From assembly GCF_035668035.1 (NCBI RefSeq), contig NZ_JAYMYJ010000110.1, forward strand, positions 1 to 64,000: a DNA stretch of 64,000 nt, read 5' to 3'. The translations under genes and the position numbers were made by a program. Shown here piece after piece: positions 1 to 9,339 of the stretch. The notes under the pieces were generated by a model that had not been told where the DNA came from, made no database searches, and was given only the letters and a program-made list of their open reading frames with translations. The stretch comes from Thiothrix phosphatis (lineage in GTDB: Bacteria > Pseudomonadota > Gammaproteobacteria > Thiotrichales > Thiotrichaceae). Each line of letters starts with the position of its first letter. Within the stretch, counting starts at the first letter, position 1.

Positions 1-124
1 TGAAATCAGCCGGGTGTGAAAACAGGATTCCCCAGGAATCGCCTAGCCATTCATGAAAGCGGATTTCACCTTCAGTTGACTGCTGCACAAAATCAGGGGC
101 GGTATCGCCCAAATGGATACTCAT
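1..124 (-). CDS. 1-Cys peroxiredoxin (AhpC/TSA family), N-terminal fragment cut by the window edge
   Basis: Partial gene; only the first 41 codons are in the window. The reading frame begins MSIHLGDTAPDFVQQSTEGE and continues to WGILFSHPADF. This is the classic start of Prx6-type peroxiredoxins, where the peroxidatic Cys motif (PVCTTE) follows directly after HPADFT, so the catalytic Cys lies just outside the window. The family reduces hydrogen peroxide and alkyl hydroperoxides in the cytoplasm. The ATG at 124-122 overlaps the TGA of the upstream hydrolase gene (ATGA), which implies translational coupling in a three-gene operon with the hydrolase and a hemerythrin-like protein. Confidence 0.88.
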   Translation of the reverse strand, partial: MSIHLGDTAPDFVQQSTEGEIRFHEWLGDSWGILFSHPADF

Positions 125-759
125 AATATGGTTTCTCCCAATAGTGGTTTAATAATAGTGGCCGGTATTTCATTGATGTTGCCTTGCAACAAATAGGACG
201 TAGCCTGCTGCAATTGCCGAAACAGCTCCAGCCCAGCAGGCCACGGCCCAAATCCTGACTCAACATTGATATGGCCTGCCGCGCCGACATTAATCAAACG
301 GCTTTCCCAGCGCTCCGCCCATACCGCCGCAGTGTCAAGGGGCATCCACGGGTCATTGGCGCTGGCGACCACAACGCTGGGAAACGGCAGGCTGTGTTGC
401 GGCAACAGCGAGGCAATGCTGTAAGCCGCTGCAATATACGGCGAACCCGAGAGAAAGCCATTGGCGTTGAAGCGTGCCGGGTCAGCCGGAGCAACCAGCA
501 TGGCACCAACAATCCTTTCAGGGCGCTCCATGGCGGCGGCAATACCAGCCAGACAGCCAAAACTATGAGCCAAAAGCCATACTTTGCCGGGTAACCTGTC
601 CATATAATCAAGAATGCTGTTCCGCCATAATGGGAGCGCCGGGTTATCCCATTCCGGCTGCTCAACCCTGACTGTATTGGGAATACGACGCTGAATCCAA
701 GTTTGCCAATGCTGCAATTCACTGCCGTACAAACCAGGAATAATCAATGTATGGTTCAT
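121..759 (-). CDS. RBBP9/YdeN-family serine hydrolase
   Basis: 212-residue alpha/beta hydrolase of the small RBBP9/YdeN type. It opens with the strand-loop MNHTLIIPGLYGSELQHWQ, in which the family's conserved HWQ sits after the first strand. The nucleophile elbow is AHSFG (Ser of the GxSxG-like motif), the acid is in NDPWMP, and the catalytic His is in GHINVESGFGPWP. Substrates of this family are mostly unknown. The ATG at 759 was chosen over an in-frame GTG at 768 because it overlaps the hemerythrin stop codon as ATGA; the 3' end overlaps the peroxiredoxin start in the same way. Probably cytoplasmic, as no signal peptide is visible. Confidence 0.9.
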   Translation of the reverse strand: MNHTLIIPGLYGSELQHWQTWIQRRIPNTVRVEQPEWDNPALPLWRNSILDYMDRLPGKVWLLAHSFGCLAGIAAAMERPERIVGAMLVAPADPARFNANGFLSGSPYIAAAYSIASLLPQHSLPFPSVVVASANDPWMPLDTAAVWAERWESRLINVGAAGHINVESGFGPWPAGLELFRQLQQATSYLLQGNINEIPATIIKPLLGETIL

Positions 760-1211
760 GCAGCCCACCCCTTCTGCCCAAGCGTAAACAAAGCAGCAGC
801 CTTATCAGATGTGTGCGCGTGGTTTAAAAACCAGGTCAATAATGGTTGTTTGATGAAATCATGTATTTCCCATATATTGCGCCGTGTTTTCCATCTTCCG
901 ATATACCAGGCAAGCTGCTCCAACGCACGCTGATGCTGATGCCGGTGCTGAAGGAGATCAGGGTAAGCCGCCAATTTCATAGCCCGTTCTTCTTGGGAAA
1001 ACTGCTTGCTGAGATGTTCCGCCAAGTCCCCGAGCACAACATTGATGCACTCGAAATTAGGCTTGGGTTCCGTAAGCAATTGATCCAAGTCGTGGTATAA
1101 GATAGCGAAACAATTATAATTTTGTTCCATATACGCTATACCAAAACGGGGATAATCGATTAAGGCTTCAGGGGCTTCATCACTCCCCATCAAAGAAAAT
1201 GCTGGGTGCAT
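756..1211 (-). CDS. Hemerythrin-like protein with one substituted iron ligand
   Basis: About 151 residues from the ATG at 1211; an in-frame TTG at 1274 is an alternative start. The four-helix hemerythrin pattern is visible: His40 in YHDLDQLL, the QFSQEERAM helix, His89 and His93 (HxxxH) after YPDLL, and His131/Asp136 in WFLNHAHTSD. These match the di-iron ligands of bacteriohemerythrins, which bind O2 or related ligands. The His that normally precedes the FxxEE motif is Gln70 here, so the di-iron site may be altered. The downstream hydrolase and peroxiredoxin genes are coupled through ATGA overlaps, which fits an oxygen- or peroxide-related role (inference). Confidence 0.8.
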   Translation of the reverse strand: MHPAFSLMGSDEAPEALIDYPRFGIAYMEQNYNCFAILYHDLDQLLTEPKPNFECINVVLGDLAEHLSKQFSQEERAMKLAAYPDLLQHRHQHQRALEQLAWYIGRWKTRRNIWEIHDFIKQPLLTWFLNHAHTSDKAAALFTLGQKGWAA

Positions 1212-1342
1212 ACCGTATATCTCATCATACGTAAACAACGCTGACACTATAAAACGCCATTCCACCGCACCCAACCAAGAAAAACTGCAATGCTTATGAA
1301 GGATATTGGCAAAAATGAAAAATCAGGGCGACGCAGACGGCC

Positions 1343-2377
1343 TCAACGGACGGCGGCGGCATGCCCGCAGGCCGCATCCTCACACAGGATGACCTCAACC
1401 GTGACATGGCTCAATTCCCTGAAATCCGCCAGCAGGTTCCGGTAATGCTGGGCCGGGCGCGGATTGCCCGTCACCAGCGACACCATCAGCGCGTAATCGT
1501 CCGCCCCCACTTTCCAGGCATGCAAGTCGGCCACACGGTTGTCCGCATCCTGCTCCAGCGTGGCGCGGATCGCCTGTACCTTCCCGCTGTCCAGCGACCT
1601 GTCGAGCAGGATGCCGCTGGTTTCCAGCAACAGGCCATACGCCCAACGGCTAATCAGCACGGCACCCACCAGCCCCATCAGCGGATCCAGCCAATTCCAG
1701 CCCAGGTATTTGCCTGCCAGCAAGGCGACAATCGCCAGCACCGAAGTCAGCGCATCCGCCAGCACATGCATATAGGCCGCCCGCAGATTGTGGTCATGAG
1801 GGTGCCTATGATCATCGTCATGATCATGGTGCTCATGAAGATTGTGGTCATGGTCATGGTCATGGTCGTGGCCGTGGCCGTCATGCGCCGCCTGCCCATG
1901 CCCATGATGATGATGGTCATGCCCCTCGCCGCCCAATAGCCAAGCGCTCACCAGATTCACCGCCAGCCCGACCGCCGCCACCAGGATGGCTTCATTGAAA
2001 TGGATGTCGACCGGGGAAAACAGGCGGCCAACCGATTCCGCCGCCATCATCAGCGCCACCGCCGCCAACGCCACGGCACTGGCGAACCCCCCCAGCACAC
2101 CGACCTTGCCGGTGCCAAAGCTGAAGCGCGCGGATTGTGCATATTGGCGGGCGTAGCGGTAAGCGAACAGGGCGATGGCGAATGCCGCCGCGTGTGTCCC
2201 CATATGCCAGCCATCCGCCAGCAGGGCGACGGAGTTGAAAACGCTGCCTGCAACGATTTCCACCACCATCATGACCATGGTCAGCCAGAACACCATCTCG
2301 GTGCGCTTCTCCCCTGCCTGATGGTCATGAAAAAAGTCGTGCGGGTGCCGCCAACGTTGCAGGGTTTCAGAATGCAT
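1343..2377 (-). CDS. dmeF: DmeF-like CDF-family divalent metal efflux transporter
   Basis: 344-residue cation diffusion facilitator. The N-terminus carries the DmeF-type HPHDFFHDHQAGEKRT segment, followed by helices with the metal-binding ALLADGWHMGTHA pattern (HxxxD-like site, TM2) and HVLADALTSVLAI (TM5). A very long His/Asp-rich cytoplasmic loop separates TM4 and TM5. DmeF proteins export Co(II)/Ni(II), and sometimes Zn(II), from the cytoplasm using the proton gradient. The ATG at 2377 has an AGAGGA ribosome site just upstream; more upstream in-frame starts (2425) lack one. The His-loop DNA is a low-complexity run of cat/gat codons between about 1795 and 1925. The metal specificity is inferred from the N-terminal motif. 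Confidence 0.88.
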   Translation of the reverse strand: MHSETLQRWRHPHDFFHDHQAGEKRTEMVFWLTMVMMVVEIVAGSVFNSVALLADGWHMGTHAAAFAIALFAYRYARQYAQSARFSFGTGKVGVLGGFASAVALAAVALMMAAESVGRLFSPVDIHFNEAILVAAVGLAVNLVSAWLLGGEGHDHHHHGHGQAAHDGHGHDHDHDHDHNLHEHHDHDDDHRHPHDHNLRAAYMHVLADALTSVLAIVALLAGKYLGWNWLDPLMGLVGAVLISRWAYGLLLETSGILLDRSLDSGKVQAIRATLEQDADNRVADLHAWKVGADDYALMVSLVTGNPRPAQHYRNLLADFRELSHVTVEVILCEDAACGHAAAVR

Positions 2378-2449
2378 GGCTTGTCCTCTGTCCATCAAAT
2401 GCCCATACCGGCAAGTGGTTTCCACACCACCCGCCGAAACAATTTCCCC

Positions 2450-3013
2450 CTACCGCTTGGCGCACTGATAAACACGCATGCCTTTGGGGGCAAGATAACT
2501 TTTTGCCGTCGTGTGCATCGCCATTCCAGAGACGCCTGACGGGTTCGGCGTCGGGTCAATGCAAAATTCGACGGCGTTTGGCCCAACCGCAGTATAACGG
2601 TAATTGCCGAACGGCGGCCCGCCATCCAGCAACTGCACCACCACCAGATCATAGCGGTTGAAATCGACTGCCTTACTGACCCGCTGCGCCATAATATCGG
2701 CGGCTTTTTGTGTATTCTTTACCCCCTGTAACCACTGGCCACGCAGCACCGTATCCTTGCGCAAACTTTCAGCCGAATCATAGCTGAAAACGCGTTCGCC
2801 GGAACCACCATCCGGGGTCGCCGCAAATGCAAAGCGCCAGTCCGTCAATTCATTGACCGCCTGGGGCAGGGCTGTATCCAGTTGGATTTCCTGCAACTGC
2901 GCCTGCGCGCCCCCGGACGGGCCGGAACCTGTAGAGGGGCCGTTTGTGACAGGCGGTGCTGCGCACGCGCCAACCAGAAGGCCTATGCCAATTGTCAACC
3001 CAATATGCTTCAT
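2450..3013 (-). CDS. Unknown lipoprotein
   Basis: 187 residues. A lipoprotein signal peptide ends in LLVGACAAPP (lipobox LVGAC), so the mature protein is lipid-anchored at Cys17. A Gly/Pro/Ser-rich linker follows, and then a folded domain without a motif I recognise (segments DWRFAFAATPDGG and YDLVVVQLLDGGPPFGNYRY, then a C-terminal pair of Cys). An AAGGAG-like ribosome site lies just upstream of the ATG. It is on the same strand as the neighbouring dmeF and peroxidase genes but separated from each by 70 bp or more, so operon membership is unclear. Confidence 0.75.
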   Translation of the reverse strand: MKHIGLTIGIGLLVGACAAPPVTNGPSTGSGPSGGAQAQLQEIQLDTALPQAVNELTDWRFAFAATPDGGSGERVFSYDSAESLRKDTVLRGQWLQGVKNTQKAADIMAQRVSKAVDFNRYDLVVVQLLDGGPPFGNYRYTAVGPNAVEFCIDPTPNPSGVSGMAMHTTAKSYLAPKGMRVYQCAKR

Positions 3014-3084
3014 AACCTTTTTCTCCTTGCGTGTTTAACATTGGCTTAGGAGCAGGATTCACGGCAAAAGTTCATCCATCCAGG

Positions 3085-4233
3085 TCACTTCCGGTTTTCC
3101 AGCAACGGTTCGTAACGCCGGTCAGTCAGGGTGCGCAGGAAAGCGACCAGCGCATCCACTTCCTTGTCCTTCAGCGCCGGGGCTTGGAAATCCTTTTCCT
3201 CCAGGGCAAGGTTGCGCGCCACTTCCGGCACCTCCCACGGCTGGCTGGTTTCCGGGTTGAGCTTGCGTCCGCTGTTGTTGAATTTGTCGTAAAACAGCAC
3301 CACGGTTTTCAGGTCATGGAACACGCCGTTGTGCATATAGGGGCCTGTAACCTCCACATTGCGCAGGGTGGGAACCTTGAACTTACCGGCTTCCTTGTCG
3401 TCCTTGATGCCTTCCTGCCCCAGCAAGCCATTGTCGATGAAATCCACGCCCTTGCCATTGGCTTCCCGCACCGCTTTATTGGTCGGCACACCGAGGTTGT
3501 GGTATTCGTAATTGCTGAAGGTTTCGCCTTCGCTGCCGGGGAAAGTCTTCAACTGGTGGCAACGGTTGCAATTGGTGAACTGGTTGGAAAAAAACAGCGA
3601 TTCGCCCAGTGATTCCTGATCCGTCAGTTCCACCTCGCCCTTGAGGTAGCGGTCGTACTTGGAATCGAACGGCGCAAACCGGTCAGTTTTTTCAAATTCG
3701 GCAATGCTTTCGGTCAGGGCGGCGTAAGCGGTTTCCGGCTTGTCGAACACCGTATCACCAAATAGCTGTTTGAAGGTTTGCACATACGCTGCGTTTTCCT
3801 GCAAGCGCGCCACCACGCTGGCCTTGTCGGGCATGCCCATTTCGATGGGATTAAGCGGCGGGCCACCAGCCTGCCCTGCCAGATCTTTTTCACGCCCATC
3901 GAGGAATTGCCCGCCAATGTATTTGCCCTGTTTGTTCTGGTGAAAATCAGGGCTGAAGCGGGCGTAAGCCGCCGACGGCGCATTGCGGTCGCCCAACGAT
4001 TTGCCATCATCGCCGAGGGATACGGCCTTGCCGACAGCGGTTTCACGGTTGTCCACGAAGCCATAATCGGGGTTGTGGCAGGTCGCGCAGGATTGGGTGC
4101 GGTTTTTCGACAGGTTGGCATCGAAGTAGAGTTTTTCGCCCAGTGCGGCTTTGTCCGTGGCGAACTTGTCACCTCCCACTGCGGAACCGGCAGTCATTAA
4201 CAACAGCAGAAAACAAGAAATATCGGCTCGCAT
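3085..4233 (-). CDS. Di-haem cytochrome c peroxidase family protein
   Basis: 382 residues from the ATG at 4233; an upstream ATG at 4287 would lengthen the leader and cannot be excluded. A signal peptide (ISCFLLLLMTAGSAVGG) directs it to the periplasm. Two c-type haem motifs are visible, CATCH (Cys49-His53) and CNRCH (Cys222-His226), in the order and spacing of MauG/CcpA-type di-haem peroxidases, which reduce H2O2 or oxidise a protein or metal substrate. The GPYMHNGVFHDLKTVV segment is the conserved distal signature of the family. It lies next to the bfd-hemP-imelysin iron locus, so it may take part in redox handling of iron; that is inference. Confidence 0.9.
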   Translation of the reverse strand: MRADISCFLLLLMTAGSAVGGDKFATDKAALGEKLYFDANLSKNRTQSCATCHNPDYGFVDNRETAVGKAVSLGDDGKSLGDRNAPSAAYARFSPDFHQNKQGKYIGGQFLDGREKDLAGQAGGPPLNPIEMGMPDKASVVARLQENAAYVQTFKQLFGDTVFDKPETAYAALTESIAEFEKTDRFAPFDSKYDRYLKGEVELTDQESLGESLFFSNQFTNCNRCHQLKTFPGSEGETFSNYEYHNLGVPTNKAVREANGKGVDFIDNGLLGQEGIKDDKEAGKFKVPTLRNVEVTGPYMHNGVFHDLKTVVLFYDKFNNSGRKLNPETSQPWEVPEVARNLALEEKDFQAPALKDKEVDALVAFLRTLTDRRYEPLLENRK

Positions 4234-4316
4234 GGCTCTGTCTATCAAGGTCATAAGCTTTAGAATATAAATGAGAAGACTTTTCATTACAATGAAGCGA
4301 CGGGATACACTTGGAC

Positions 4317-4338
4317 AAAAAAGGGGGCTTACGCCCCC
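4317..4338 (-). terminator. Rho-independent terminator of the Cys-rich gene
   Basis: GGGGGC-TTAC-GCCCCC hairpin (4323-4338) followed on the minus strand by six T residues (4322-4317). It lies between the end of the 121-residue Cys-rich gene and the start of the di-haem peroxidase gene, so the two have separate transcripts. Confidence 0.85.
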
Positions 4339-4433
4339 GGATGTTTCAAGAGTCCATGAGAGGAACCAGGATTCCGGTCGGGCTGGAGTTATTTTTATCA
4401 CCACTAAACCTGACCGCACGTACACACATTGAC

Positions 4434-4799
4434 TCAGACAAGCTGCGGCGCATCAAACGCAACAGCGGGAGAATCCGACCGGCGGAATGGCAACACCTCC
4501 GCCCTTTGCGGCTGTTGGGAGCGGGAAAACCGCCGACAGTTGTCACTGCATTCCTCAAACAAGCCTTCCACCTGGCAACGGGCGTTGCGCGCGCATTGCG
4601 CCAGCAGCAGACATTTCACCAATTCCTGCTGCGCCCGCTGACAAGGGTTGCACAATTCTTGCAAGCAAAAATCCCCTTGATCTAGGCATGCCTGCAATTC
4701 ATGCCTGTCAAACCGCGCCACAACTTCACCCGTATGGCGGTTATGCAGGCTGATGAACGGGTCTGCCCGATCCAACCACGCATTAATGTAAAAAGTCAT
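4434..4799 (-). CDS. Small Cys-rich protein of unknown function in the iron locus
   Basis: 121 residues. No family recognised. The N-terminal part (MTFYINAWLDRADPFISLHN, then TGEVVARF) looks like a short beta-rich module. It is followed by a helical Cys-rich centre with Cys in CLDQGDFCLQELCNPC, KCLLLAQCARNARC and EECSDNC. At least nine Cys suggest metal or Fe-S binding, or disulfides. There is no signal peptide. The ATG at 4799 is chosen because GGAGG lies 6-7 bases upstream; longer in-frame versions lack this. It diverges from bfd-hemP across a region with Fur-like boxes and has its own terminator. An iron-regulated role is likely but unproven. Confidence 0.75.
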   Translation of the reverse strand: MTFYINAWLDRADPFISLHNRHTGEVVARFDRHELQACLDQGDFCLQELCNPCQRAQQELVKCLLLAQCARNARCQVEGLFEECSDNCRRFSRSQQPQRAEVLPFRRSDSPAVAFDAPQLV

Positions 4800-4984
4800 C
4801 ACGCACCTCCGCGTCATCCGGTTGCGAAAAGTGAGTCTGGCTAGCGCGGAGTTACGTGACACATGGCTTGACCACAGTTTGCCGTTTTTGAGGAGGGGCA
4901 ATCTTGTTTTAACCAGCAATGCTCTCTCCATCCCCTTCCCGCCTGTTCCGGCACCACAGGCATTTGGAATTCATTTCATGAGTC

Positions 4985-5007
4985 AAATAATAACGATTCT
5001 CATTTTT
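4985..5007. promoter_or_regulatory. Fur-like box 1
   Basis: The AT-rich tract aataataacgattctcatt matches 11 of 19 positions of the classical Fur consensus (GATAATGATAATCATTATC) by eye. It lies in the 332-bp divergent gap (4800-5131) between the Cys-rich gene and bfd. That gap contains no gene-like ORF and is otherwise made of promoter-like AT-rich DNA. Location in front of bfd, hemP and the iron importer supports iron-dependent control. Confidence 0.6.
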
Positions 5008-5073
5008 GAGTCAACGACTTTTTAAGAAAACTTCTCATTTTCAAAAATAGGCTGAGAACCCCTTGTATTTGCA

Positions 5074-5092
5074 AACAAGAATGCTTATCATC
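5074..5092. promoter_or_regulatory. Fur-like box 2
   Basis: The tract aagaatgcttatcatcc resembles the right half of a Fur box (AATGNTTATCATT). It ends 40 bases before the bfd start codon, where an operator would overlap the promoter. Weaker than box 1; call rests on position and partial match. Confidence 0.45.
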
Positions 5093-5131
5093 CAAAACGT
5101 ATCAAGAATGATTACTGTTTAGGGGAAGTGT

Positions 5132-5338
5132 ATGTACGTTTGCATCTGCCACTCTGTCACCGACAAAGCCATCCGGAAAGCGGTCAAGCAAGGCCACGAA
5201 ACCCTGGAGGCCATTCAGCAGGAGTTGAAAGTCGCAACCTGTTGTGGACGCTGCAAACATCACGCCCGCGAAGTAATCGAGGAAACCCTCAACCCTGAAA
5301 CCTTTGACTTTAACCTGATGCAAGGTGCATTCGCATGA
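5132..5338 (+). CDS. bfd: Bacterioferritin-associated ferredoxin
   Basis: 68 residues, the usual Bfd length. The four [2Fe-2S] ligands are in place: Cys4 and Cys6 (MYVCICHSVTD) and Cys38 and Cys41 (CCGRCKHH). Bfd docks on bacterioferritin and passes electrons that reduce and release stored iron when iron is scarce; it is a typical Fur target, which fits the upstream boxes. An AGGGGAAG ribosome site precedes the ATG. The stop overlaps the hemP start (ATGATG), so the two are co-translated. Confidence 0.95.
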   Translation: MYVCICHSVTDKAIRKAVKQGHETLEAIQQELKVATCCGRCKHHAREVIEETLNPETFDFNLMQGAFA

Positions 5339-5550
5339 TGACCGGAGCCTTGAGAATGACGGATGTGGAACCCCGCCGCATTAACCTGGAAGAACTGATG
5401 CGCGGCGGCAAGAAAATCATCCTTCAGCATGGCAAACGCCCTTACTGCCTGACCATTACCCGCCGGGGCAATTTGATCCTCACCTCGGCGGCAGAAGAGG
5501 CAGACAAACGGCCTGCCGCTGACGACCCGTCAGAACCCTCCAACCAGTAA
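5335..5550 (+). CDS. hemP: HemP/HmuP-family hemin uptake protein
   Basis: 71 residues. The central RINLEELMRGGKKIILQHG followed by YCLTITRRGNLILT is the HemP/HmuP signature: a small beta-rich protein usually found at the head of haem-uptake operons, where HmuP acts as a coactivator of haem-receptor expression in some bacteria. No TonB haem receptor follows here; the downstream genes are an imelysin/ferric ABC system, so the protein may regulate that. It overlaps the bfd stop by four bases. The C-terminal 20 residues are a polar tail. Confidence 0.9.
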   Translation: MMTGALRMTDVEPRRINLEELMRGGKKIILQHGKRPYCLTITRRGNLILTSAAEEADKRPAADDPSEPSNQ

Positions 5551-5629
5551 CTTTCCTGCAAACAAGCCAACGGTCAAGCCAGTCAGCCCTCCTGCTCCAG
5601 CCAGACCCGCCCCCTTCGGAGCTTACCCT

Positions 5630-6865
<1,236 letters not shown>

Positions 6866-8155
6866 ATGCGCCCAACCCTAGCCATTGCCCTCGGCCTGCT
6901 TGCGACGCCGGGGCTAGCCAGCAGTGATGATGAAATGAACAACCCGCAGCAACATGAAGACTTTGCCGTCGGCGGCGCCTTCTTCCAGCAGCCATGGGTC
7001 ATTGCACCCGCCTCCACCACCGCCCGCGACGGGCTGGGGCCTTTGTTCAAGGCCAACAGCTGCCTGTCTTGTCACATCGGCCATGGGCGCGGGCACCCTC
7101 CCCTGAGCGACGCCGAGCCGTTCCTGTCCATCGAGGTGAAGCTTGCAGTCCCCGCCGCCACCCCCGCGCAACAAGCGGAAGCGGCAACGCTCGGCGCAGC
7201 GCCGGTGCCGGTTTACGGCCTTCATCTGCAACCGTTCGGGATCAGGGATTTGCCCGGCGAAGGCACGCCGCACTTCACCTATACGCCCGTCACCGGACAG
7301 TTCCAGGATGGGACGCGCTACACCCTGCAAAAACCCGCCCTGCACATCACCGGCCTGCATTACGGCCCGCTCGCCGCTGACACGCAATTTTCCGCCCGTG
7401 TGGCACCGCCCCTGCCCGGCATGGGCCTGCTGGCCGACATCCCGGAAGCGGAAATCCTCGCCAACGCCGACCCCGACGACCATAACGGCGATGGCGTTTC
7501 CGGCAGGCCAAACACCGTCTGGGACATCGCCCAACAAAAGGACGTGCTGGGGCGCTTCGGCTGGAAAGCCAACCAGCCCAGCATCGCCCAGCAAAGCGCC
7601 GACGCATTCCGCAACGACATCGGCATCACCACCCACCTGTTCCCTGCCCAGCCGTGCAGCGCGGCGCAAACCGCCTGCCAGTCGCTGCCGGACGGCGGCC
7701 AGCCGGAACTGCCGGACGACCTGCTGGAAAAAGTGGTGTTCCACGTCGCCCACCAACCCGCGCCACCGCCGCGCGACACCGCCGACCCGCAGGTGCAATC
7801 TGGCCGGAAACTGTTCCAGCAAGCCGGTTGCGCCGCCTGCCATGTCCCGGCGTTCCCATCCCTGCCGCAATCGCCTTACACCGACCTGTTGCTGCACGAC
7901 ATGGGCGTGGCGTTGGCGGACAACCGCCCTGAATTCGCCGCGTCCGGCAGCGAATGGCGCACCCCGCCGCTCTGGGGCATTGGCCTGACCGAACAAGTCA
8001 ACGGCCATACCCGCTTCCTGCACGACGGGCGCGCCCGCAACCTGCTGGAAGCCATCCTCTGGCACGGCGGCGAAGGCGAAACCGCCAAGCAACATGTGCT
8101 GGCCATGAACCCATCTGACCGGGACGCGCTGTTGCGCTTCCTCAACTCGCTATGA
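6866..8155 (+). CDS. Di-haem oxidoreductase (DUF1111, thiol-oxidoreductase family)
   Basis: 429 residues, signal peptide LAIALGLLATPGLASS. Two c-type haem sites, CLSCH (Cys66-His70) and CAACH (Cys322-His326), lie 256 residues apart as in DUF1111 proteins, which relate to the MauG/CCP group. The C-terminal part has the characteristic TRFLHDGRARNLLEAILWHG. In many Proteobacteria this gene sits between two imelysin genes, as here. The biochemical activity is not established; a periplasmic redox role on iron species is the usual proposal. The stop overlaps a possible start of the next gene (ATGA at 8152). Confidence 0.92.
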   Translation: MRPTLAIALGLLATPGLASSDDEMNNPQQHEDFAVGGAFFQQPWVIAPASTTARDGLGPLFKANSCLSCHIGHGRGHPPLSDAEPFLSIEVKLAVPAATPAQQAEAATLGAAPVPVYGLHLQPFGIRDLPGEGTPHFTYTPVTGQFQDGTRYTLQKPALHITGLHYGPLAADTQFSARVAPPLPGMGLLADIPEAEILANADPDDHNGDGVSGRPNTVWDIAQQKDVLGRFGWKANQPSIAQQSADAFRNDIGITTHLFPAQPCSAAQTACQSLPDGGQPELPDDLLEKVVFHVAHQPAPPPRDTADPQVQSGRKLFQQAGCAACHVPAFPSLPQSPYTDLLLHDMGVALADNRPEFAASGSEWRTPPLWGIGLTEQVNGHTRFLHDGRARNLLEAILWHGGEGETAKQHVLAMNPSDRDALLRFLNSL

Positions 8156-8166
8156 CGGGAAAGCTG

Positions 8167-9336
8167 ATGTTGAACAAACTATTGATCGCCCTGCTGCTCT
8201 TGCCCGCCCCCCTGCTGGCGGAAGAGGCCGCCCCGCCGCCGCCCGCCCAGGAAACCACTGGCGTTGCGCCCGGCTCCCCCTTGCCCGACGCCGACAAACT
8301 GCTGGCAAGCCTGGTGGATGGCGCCATCATCCCGCTGTACCGCGAACTGGACGCCGCCGCCGCCGCCCTGGAGCAGTCCAGCCAGCAATTTTGCGCCGCC
8401 CCGGACGCCGCCGGTTTCCAACGGGTGCGCGCCGCCTGGGGCGAAACCCTGCTGGCCTGGAGCCGCACGGACGCCCTGCTGTTTGGCCCAGCGGTGGAAG
8501 ACCAGATCGATTTCCACATCAACTTCAACCCGCCGAAAAAAGCGGCCATCAACCGCCTGCTGGACGGAGACCAACCCTTGACGCCAGAACAGGTCGAAAA
8601 GGCGGGCGTTGGCGGGCAGGGCCTGATGACGCTGGAATTCCTGCTGTTCGACCGGGACAAACCAGAGGCCGAACAACTGGCCGCCTTCCAGGGGGATGCA
8701 GGCAAACGCCGTTGCGCCTACACGCAGGCCGCCAGCGCCCTGCTGCGCCGGGACATCGGCACAGTCGCCAACGGCTGGCTGCAAGACAAAGGCAGCTACG
8801 CCGCCGCTTTCCGCACCGCGCAAGCAGGCAACGCCACCTTCGCCAGCGCCCGGCAGGCGATCGACCTGCTGGTGGGCAAGCTGTACCAATCCGCCGAAAA
8901 AGCCGCCAAAAACCGCATCGGCAACCCGCTGGGCAAAGGCATCGACCTCAACAGCGAAGGCAAGCAGGAAATCCTGCTCCAGTCCAACGCCTATCAGCTC
9001 GAAGCCTGGCGCAGCGGCTATTCGGTCAAGGCAGTGCGCGCCAATATGGAAGGCATGCAGCGCATTATGCGCGACGGCGGGCTGTTCCAATGGCTGCGCG
9101 GACACAACCAGCACCAAACGGAAAAGCTGGTCGCCGACGCCATGGAGCAACGCTTCGCCAACTACCTCAGCCTGCCCATTCCCGCCACTGACCCGTTCAC
9201 GCTGGTCAGCACCGGCCAGGGCAAGGAACTGGATGGCTACTATTACCTCGGCAACGACATCCAGATGGCCGTCAAACGCCAGTTGGCCCGGGTCATGGGC
9301 GTACAGCTGGGCTTCAACGACAACGATGGGGATTAA
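8167..9336 (+). CDS. Second imelysin-family protein with degenerate GxHxxE motif
   Basis: 389 residues from the ATG at 8167, preceded by GGGAAAG; an ATG at 8152 overlapping the previous stop is the alternative. Signal peptide LLIALLLLPAPLLAEEA. Overall imelysin pattern is clear (TLEFLLFDRD aligns with AIEFLLWGQD of the first paralogue; C-terminal QLARVMGVQLGFNDNDGD). The motif reads GLMTLE (Gly152, Met154, Glu157), so the His of GxHxxE is replaced by Met. It may therefore bind iron differently or act as a structural or carrier partner. Third gene of the iron operon. Confidence 0.9.
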   Translation: MLNKLLIALLLLPAPLLAEEAAPPPPAQETTGVAPGSPLPDADKLLASLVDGAIIPLYRELDAAAAALEQSSQQFCAAPDAAGFQRVRAAWGETLLAWSRTDALLFGPAVEDQIDFHINFNPPKKAAINRLLDGDQPLTPEQVEKAGVGGQGLMTLEFLLFDRDKPEAEQLAAFQGDAGKRRCAYTQAASALLRRDIGTVANGWLQDKGSYAAAFRTAQAGNATFASARQAIDLLVGKLYQSAEKAAKNRIGNPLGKGIDLNSEGKQEILLQSNAYQLEAWRSGYSVKAVRANMEGMQRIMRDGGLFQWLRGHNQHQTEKLVADAMEQRFANYLSLPIPATDPFTLVSTGQGKELDGYYYLGNDIQMAVKRQLARVMGVQLGFNDNDGD

Positions 9337-9339
9337 TGC

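Noticed and set aside
1795..1925. Short tandem cat/gat repeats that look like a DNA repeat array
   Set aside because: They are His/Asp codons of the DmeF metal-binding loop, not an intergenic repeat or CRISPR.
6914..8095. 393-codon minus-strand ORF opposite the DUF1111 gene, and similar antisense ORFs in the iron operon (5678-6499, 8179-9354, 10557-11591)
   Set aside because: High-GC antisense shadows of genes with firm haem, imelysin or porin motifs.
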